A DNA stretch of 64,000 bases, taken from assembly GCF_013031355.1 (NCBI RefSeq), contig NZ_WPZO01000006.1:62001-126000 (forward strand), given 5' to 3'. A program made the translations under genes and the position numbers. The notes beneath the pieces were generated by a model that saw nothing but the letters and a program-made list of their open reading frames with translations, did no database searches and had not been told where the DNA came from. How positions within the stretch are numbered: the first letter of the stretch is position 1; every line of letters starts with the position of its first letter. Source of the DNA: Ruegeria arenilitoris (GTDB taxonomy: Bacteria; Pseudomonadota; Alphaproteobacteria; Rhodobacterales; Rhodobacteraceae). Positions 59,663 through 64,000 of the stretch are shown piece after piece.

Positions 59663-61168
59663 TTACAGATCCATCAGTAGGCGGCGCGGATCTTCCAGCG
59701 CCTCTTTTACACGTACAAGGAATGTCACGGCGCCTTTGCCGTCAACGATCCGGTGGTCATAGGACAGCGCCAGATACATCATCGGACGGATCACAACCTG
59801 ACCGTTGATCGCCATCGGACGGTCCTGAATCTTGTGCATCCCCAGAATACCCGACTGCGGGGGGTTCAGGATCGGCGACGACATCAGCGAGCCGTAAACA
59901 CCACCGTTCGAGATGGTGAAGGTGCCGCCCTGCATTTCGGCCATGGACAGCTTGCCTTCGCGCGCGCGCTTGCCCTTCTCGGCAATGGCTTTCTCGATCG
60001 CTGCGAAGGACATGCTGTCGGCATCGCGGATGACCGGAACAACTAGGCCGGTGGGCGTACCGGCGGCAACGCCCATGTGGACGAAGTTCTTGTAGACGAT
60101 GTCGGTGCCGTCGATCTCGGCGTTCACTTCGGGCACTTCCTTCAGCGCGTGGCAGCAGGCCTTGGTGAAGAAGGACATAAAGCCCAGACGCACACCGTGC
60201 TTCTTCTCGAACTGGTCCTTGTACTGGTTGCGCAGGGCCATCACCTCGGTCATGTCCACCTCGTTATAGGTGGTCAGCATCGCAGCGGTGTTCTGGCTGT
60301 CTTTCAGGCGCTTGGCGATGGTCTGGCGCAGCCGGGTCATCTTGACCCGTTCCTCACGCGCCGAATCCGCGGCGGCGACTGGCGCGCGCGGTGCAGGCGC
60401 GGGGGCTGGAGCGGCAGCAGGAGCCGGAGCGGCAGCGGTTGCCACTGCTCGGGCCACGTCCTCTTTCATGATGCGGCCATCGCGACCGGTGCCGGTGACC
60501 TGATCGGCGGACAGACCGGCCTCGGCCATCGCTTTTTCGGCCGACGGCGCATTGGCTACGTCTTTGCCTGTGGCTACTGCTGCCGGGGCGGCTGCGGCCG
60601 GAGCTGCGGCAGGGGCGGCAACAGCGCCCGCGCCGGAGATTACGGCCAGTTTAGCCGAGGCATTCACCGTGGCCCCTTCCGGAGCCACGATTTCCGCCAG
60701 AACGCCAGCGGCTGGGGCAGGAACCTCGACCGAGACCTTGTCGGTTTCCAGCTCACACAGCATTTCGTCCTGCGCGACGGCATCGCCAACCTGTTTGAAC
60801 CAGGTTGAAACGGTGGCTTCGGTGACCGACTCGCCCAGGGTGGGCACCATCACATCGACGCTGCCTGCGCCTGCGGCCGGGGCGGCCTCGGCTGCGGGGG
60901 CAGCAGCGGCAGGGGCGGGGGCGGCACCTTCGCCAGCGGCGATGGTTGCCAGCAGGGCATCGACGCCAACGGTTTCACCTTCTCCGGCAACGATCTCGCC
61001 CATCACGCCCGCTGCGGGCGAGGGAACTTCGACGGTCACTTTGTCGGTTTCAAGCTCACAGAGCATCTCGTCCACGGCCACGGCATCACCGGGTTTCTTG
61101 AACCAGGTCGCAACCGTGGCTTCGGTAACAGATTCGCCAAGCGTGGGAACACGAACTTCAATGGTCAT
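59663..61168 (-). CDS. odhB: 2-Oxoglutarate dehydrogenase E2, two lipoyl domains
   Basis: A 501-residue dihydrolipoyl succinyltransferase. Two lipoyl domains are seen, [18 protein letters not shown] (Lys43-region) and [18 protein letters not shown] (about residue 145), joined by Ala/Pro-rich linkers. The E3-binding domain has [20 protein letters not shown] and [15 protein letters not shown]. The catalytic domain ends with [20 protein letters not shown], with the active-site His and Asp. Most 2-oxoglutarate E2 proteins have one lipoyl domain, so the duplication is notable, although I recall it in other Rhodobacteraceae. The start follows AAGGAAAG. Confidence 0.94.
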   Translation of the reverse strand: MTIEVRVPTLGESVTEATVATWFKKPGDAVAVDEMLCELETDKVTVEVPSPAAGVMGEIVAGEGETVGVDALLATIAAGEGAAPAPAAAAPAAEAAPAAGAGSVDVMVPTLGESVTEATVSTWFKQVGDAVAQDEMLCELETDKVSVEVPAPAAGVLAEIVAPEGATVNASAKLAVISGAGAVAAPAAAPAAAAPAAVATGKDVANAPSAEKAMAEAGLSADQVTGTGRDGRIMKEDVARAVATAAAPAPAAAPAPAPAPRAPVAAADSAREERVKMTRLRQTIAKRLKDSQNTAAMLTTYNEVDMTEVMALRNQYKDQFEKKHGVRLGFMSFFTKACCHALKEVPEVNAEIDGTDIVYKNFVHMGVAAGTPTGLVVPVIRDADSMSFAAIEKAIAEKGKRAREGKLSMAEMQGGTFTISNGGVYGSLMSSPILNPPQSGILGMHKIQDRPMAINGQVVIRPMMYLALSYDHRIVDGKGAVTFLVRVKEALEDPRRLLMDL

Positions 61169-61171
61169 CGT

Positions 61172-64000
61172 TTACTTTCCTTCGATGCTCAGCGCTTCGT
61201 TCACGAGCGCCTCTTGTTGGGCTTTGTGTTGGCTGGCCAGACCCGTGGCGGGCGAGGCCGAAGTGGCGCGACCGACATAGAGCGGCCGTGTGTGTTTGGC
61301 ACCGATGCGGGTCAGCACCCATTCGATATTGGGTTCGATAAAGGTCCAGGCGCCCTGGTTCTTGGGCTCTTCCTGACACCAGACCATTTCGGCCCCCTTG
61401 AAACGCTCAAGCTCATTGATCAGCGAGTGGGCGGGGAAGGGGTAGAACTGCTCGATCCGCATCAGGTAGACATCGTCGATCCCACGGGCGTCGCGTTCTT
61501 CCAGCAGGTCATAGTAGACCTTGCCGGAACACATCACGACCCGTTTGATTTTGTCGTCCTTGACCAGCTTGGTCTCCGAATTGCCCTGTTGCGCATCGTC
61601 CCACAGCACCCGGTGGAAGCTGGAACCGGTGGTGAACTCATCGGCCGTGCTGACTGCCAGCTTGTGGCGCAGCAGCGATTTCGGGGTCACCAGGATCAGC
61701 GGCTTGCGGAAGGTGCGGTGCAGCTGACGGCGCAGGATGTGGAAATAGTTCGCAGGCGTCGTACAGTTCGCCACGATCCAGTTGTCCTGACCGCACATCT
61801 GCAGGAACCGCTCCAGACGCGCCGAGGAGTGCTCGGGGCCTTGGCCTTCGAAACCGTGCGGCAGCAGGGTCACCAGACCGGACATCCGCAGCCATTTGCT
61901 TTCGCCCGAGCTGATGAACTGGTCGAACATGATCTGTGCACCGTTGGCGAAGTCGCCAAACTGCGCCTCCCACAGGGTCAGCGCGTTCGGTTCGGCCAGC
62001 GAATAGCCGTATTCGAAACCTAGAACCGCGTATTCCGACAGCATCGAGTCGATCACTTCGTATTTCGACTGGCCTGCACGGATGTTGTTCAGCGGGTAGT
62101 ACCGCTCTTCGCTTTCCTGGTGGACAAAGCCCGAGTGACGCTGGCTGAACGTGCCGCGCGTCGCGTCTTGACCGGACAGACGCACCGGGAACCCTTCGGT
62201 CAGCAGCGAGCCAAAGGCCAGCGCTTCACCGGTGGCCCAGTCAAAGCCCTTGCCGCTGTCGAACATCTGTTTCTTGTGGTCCAGCAGGCGGCCCACGGTC
62301 TTGTGCAGGGCGATATCCTCAGGCGCGTGCGTCAGCGCGTTGCCGATCTCGGCCATGGTTTTCGGCGTGATCGCGGTTTCGCCGCGCACGTATTCCTCTT
62401 TGTTCTTGTCCAGATGCGACCAACGCCCGTCCAGCCAGTCGGCCTTGTTGGGCTTGTAGTCTTTGCCGGCCTCGAACTCATCGTTCAGATGCGCCTGGAA
62501 GGCAGCTTTCATGTCCTCGATCTCGCCCTCCGGGATCAGGCCGTCTTTGACCAGACGTTCTGTGTACAGCGACAGCGTGGTCTTATGCGTCTTGATCTTC
62601 TTGTACATGATCGGGTTGGTGAACATGGGCTCGTCACCCTCGTTGTGACCAAACCGGCGATAGCAGAAGATGTCGATGACCACGTCCTTGTGGAACTTCT
62701 GACGGAACTCGGTCGCAACCTTGGCGGCGTGAACCACGGCCTCGGGGTCGTCACCATTCACGTGGAAGATCGGCGCCTCGACCATCAGCGCAATATCGGT
62801 GGGATATGGGCTGGAGCGCGAGAAGTGCGGCGCGGTGGTAAAGCCGATCTGGTTGTTGACCACGATATGCATGGTGCCGCCGGTCTTGTGACCGCGCAGA
62901 CCGGACAGGCCAAAGCCTTCGGCCACAACACCCTGACCGGCAAAGGCCGCGTCGCCGTGCAGCAGGATGCCCATCACTGCGGTACGGTCGGTGTCGTTCA
63001 ACTGATCCTGCTTGGCGCGGACCTTGCCCAGCACCACCGGGTTCACCGCCTCAAGGTGCGAGGGGTTTGCGGTCAGCGACAGGTGCACGCTGTTGCCATC
63101 AAACTCACGATCGCTGGAGGCGCCGAGGTGGTATTTCACGTCGCCCGATCCATCCACGTCTTCGGGCTTGAAGCTGCCGCCCTGGAATTCGTTGAAGATC
63201 GCGCGATAAGGTTTGCTCATCACGTTGGCGAGGATGTTCAGACGGCCCCGGTGCGGCATCCCGATGACGATGTCCTTGATCCCCAATGCGCCGCCGCGCT
63301 TGATGATCTGCTCCATCGCGGGGATCAGCGCCTCACCGCCGTCCAGACCGAACCGCTTGGTGCCCATGTACTTGACGTGCAGGAATTTTTCGAAGCCTTC
63401 GGCCTCAACCATCTTGTTCAGGATCGCCTTGCGGCCTTCCTTGGTGAACTGGATTTCCTTGCCGTATCCCTCAATCCGCTCTTTCAGCCACGCGGCCTGT
63501 TCGGGATCAGAAATGTGCATGTATTGCAGCGCGAAGGTACCGCAATAGGTCCGTTTCACGATCTCCACGATCTGGCGCATCGAGGCCATCTGCAAGCCCA
63601 GAACGTTGTCGATAAAGATCGGCCGGTCCATGTCGGCTTCGGTAAAGCCATAGGTTTTGGGGTCCAACTCGGGGTGCGTGCTGGCGGCGCGCATACCCAG
63701 CGGGTCCAGATTGGCGGCCAGATGGCCCCGGATCCGATAAGCCCGGATCAGCATCAGCGCCCGCAGGCTGTCCAGCACCGCACGCTTGACCTGATCTTCG
63801 CTGACCTGAACGCCCTTGTCCGCAGCCTTGTCCTTGATCTTCTTGCCCGCCGCTTTGGCGTCGATCTCGGCCCATTCGCCGGTCAGCGCACCGGTCAGAT
63901 CATCCGCCGGCATCGGCGGCCAGTCGGTCCGCGCCCAGGACGGCCCCTCGGCCTCGCGCTGAACGTCTGGCGTGGCGTCACCCATGGCCTTGAAGAACTC
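61172..64000 (-). CDS. sucA: 2-Oxoglutarate dehydrogenase E1 (N-terminus outside window)
   Basis: This thiamine diphosphate enzyme decarboxylates 2-oxoglutarate in the TCA cycle. The reading frame runs to the window edge, where EFFKA precedes MGDATPDVQRE; a native E1 is about 985 residues, so roughly 40 are missing. Seen are IGMPHRGRLNILANVMSKP, LHGDAAFAGQGVVAEGF, SRSSPYPTDIALMVEAPI, HVNGDDPEAVVHAAKVATEF (TPP region), and LMRIEQFYPFPAHSLINELE near the C-terminus. odhB starts three bases after its stop. Confidence 0.96.
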   Translation of the reverse strand, partial: EFFKAMGDATPDVQREAEGPSWARTDWPPMPADDLTGALTGEWAEIDAKAAGKKIKDKAADKGVQVSEDQVKRAVLDSLRALMLIRAYRIRGHLAANLDPLGMRAASTHPELDPKTYGFTEADMDRPIFIDNVLGLQMASMRQIVEIVKRTYCGTFALQYMHISDPEQAAWLKERIEGYGKEIQFTKEGRKAILNKMVEAEGFEKFLHVKYMGTKRFGLDGGEALIPAMEQIIKRGGALGIKDIVIGMPHRGRLNILANVMSKPYRAIFNEFQGGSFKPEDVDGSGDVKYHLGASSDREFDGNSVHLSLTANPSHLEAVNPVVLGKVRAKQDQLNDTDRTAVMGILLHGDAAFAGQGVVAEGFGLSGLRGHKTGGTMHIVVNNQIGFTTAPHFSRSSPYPTDIALMVEAPIFHVNGDDPEAVVHAAKVATEFRQKFHKDVVIDIFCYRRFGHNEGDEPMFTNPIMYKKIKTHKTTLSLYTERLVKDGLIPEGEIEDMKAAFQAHLNDEFEAGKDYKPNKADWLDGRWSHLDKNKEEYVRGETAITPKTMAEIGNALTHAPEDIALHKTVGRLLDHKKQMFDSGKGFDWATGEALAFGSLLTEGFPVRLSGQDATRGTFSQRHSGFVHQESEERYYPLNNIRAGQSKYEVIDSMLSEYAVLGFEYGYSLAEPNALTLWEAQFGDFANGAQIMFDQFISSGESKWLRMSGLVTLLPHGFEGQGPEHSSARLERFLQMCGQDNWIVANCTTPANYFHILRRQLHRTFRKPLILVTPKSLLRHKLAVSTADEFTTGSSFHRVLWDDAQQGNSETKLVKDDKIKRVVMCSGKVYYDLLEERDARGIDDVYLMRIEQFYPFPAHSLINELERFKGAEMVWCQEEPKNQGAWTFIEPNIEWVLTRIGAKHTRPLYVGRATSASPATGLASQHKAQQEALVNEALSIEGK

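Noticed and set aside
1..64000. Mobile element, prophage, CRISPR or defence island
   Set aside because: No transposase, integrase, phage structural gene, spaced direct repeats or defence gene is seen; genes are core metabolism throughout.
1..64000. tRNA or rRNA genes
   Set aside because: I scanned all gaps over about 60 bases by eye and saw no cloverleaf with a TTCGA-type T-loop or 3' CCA context; none is long enough for rRNA.

Overview
The window is a gene-dense, GC-rich chromosomal segment of an alphaproteobacterium, most likely a Rhodobacterales/Roseobacter-group marine bacterium (Ruegeria or Phaeobacter-like). This is inferred from gene content and order: the tlpA / argH / small lipoprotein / lysA / TIGR02302 run, an aa3-type cytochrome oxidase subunit IV miniprotein, phaA/phbB, sucAB-lpdA with a two-lipoyl-domain E2, a DmdC-type acyl-CoA dehydrogenase and many Rhodobacteraceae-type hypotheticals. 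It is ordinary core chromosome. I see no tRNA or rRNA gene, CRISPR array, insertion sequence, integrase, phage gene or replication origin, and no gene-free stretch longer than 300 bases.

Layout. 1-5.5 kb (minus strand): a YHS protein, then the pyrB operon (pyrB, two membrane-protein genes, a dihydroorotase-like gene that looks catalytically dead, plsY, and an 89-residue gene coupled to plsY), then a Cys-rich exported protein. 5.5-8.1 kb (plus): uracil-DNA glycosylase, metallophosphoesterase, LysE exporter, moaB. 8.2-13 kb: an RND efflux pair without an outer-membrane channel. 13-16 kb: NUDIX, DsbD-N-like, YqgE and Sua5. 16-22.6 kb (plus): acyl-CoA dehydrogenase, MBL hydrolase, DUF6173 protein, a membrane glycerophosphodiesterase overlapping a secreted phospholipase-A2-like gene, oxidase subunit IV and a lipoprotein. 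22.6-28 kb: AzlCD, then fdhD-orfan-mobA-mobB-moeA-GNAT for molybdenum cofactor work. 28-32 kb: greA, a VOC protein and soxR around a SoxR-type operator, and ETF-quinone oxidoreductase.

32-39 kb: TPR protein, ispE, polyprenyl diphosphate synthase, a methyltransferase, a DMT exporter and a GcvA-type LysR regulator divergent from a 36-residue ORF. 39-42 kb: phbB and phaA, each with its own intrinsic terminator; phaA has a 16-bp palindrome over its promoter that resembles a PhaR site. 42-45 kb: EAL phosphodiesterase, sterol-desaturase-family protein and small hypotheticals. 45-53 kb: tlpA divergent from argH, an AT-richer orphan ATP-grasp gene, two mini-lipoproteins, lysA and the TIGR02302 protein. 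53-57.8 kb: zinc-ribbon protein, then ftsE-ftsX-plsC-flavoprotein as a coupled operon, and a TerB-like membrane protein. 57.9-64 kb (minus): sucA (running off the edge), odhB, a small gene and lpdA, closed by a strong terminator.

The most noteworthy points are the non-catalytic PyrC-like protein with its membrane partners in the pyrimidine operon, the GDPD plus PLA2-like pair, the SoxR operator next to soxR, the PhaR-like operator at phaA with a shared decamer upstream of the ETF dehydrogenase, the Cys-module protein, and several convergent gene pairs whose stop codons overlap. Functions are assigned by reading motifs; no database search was run.
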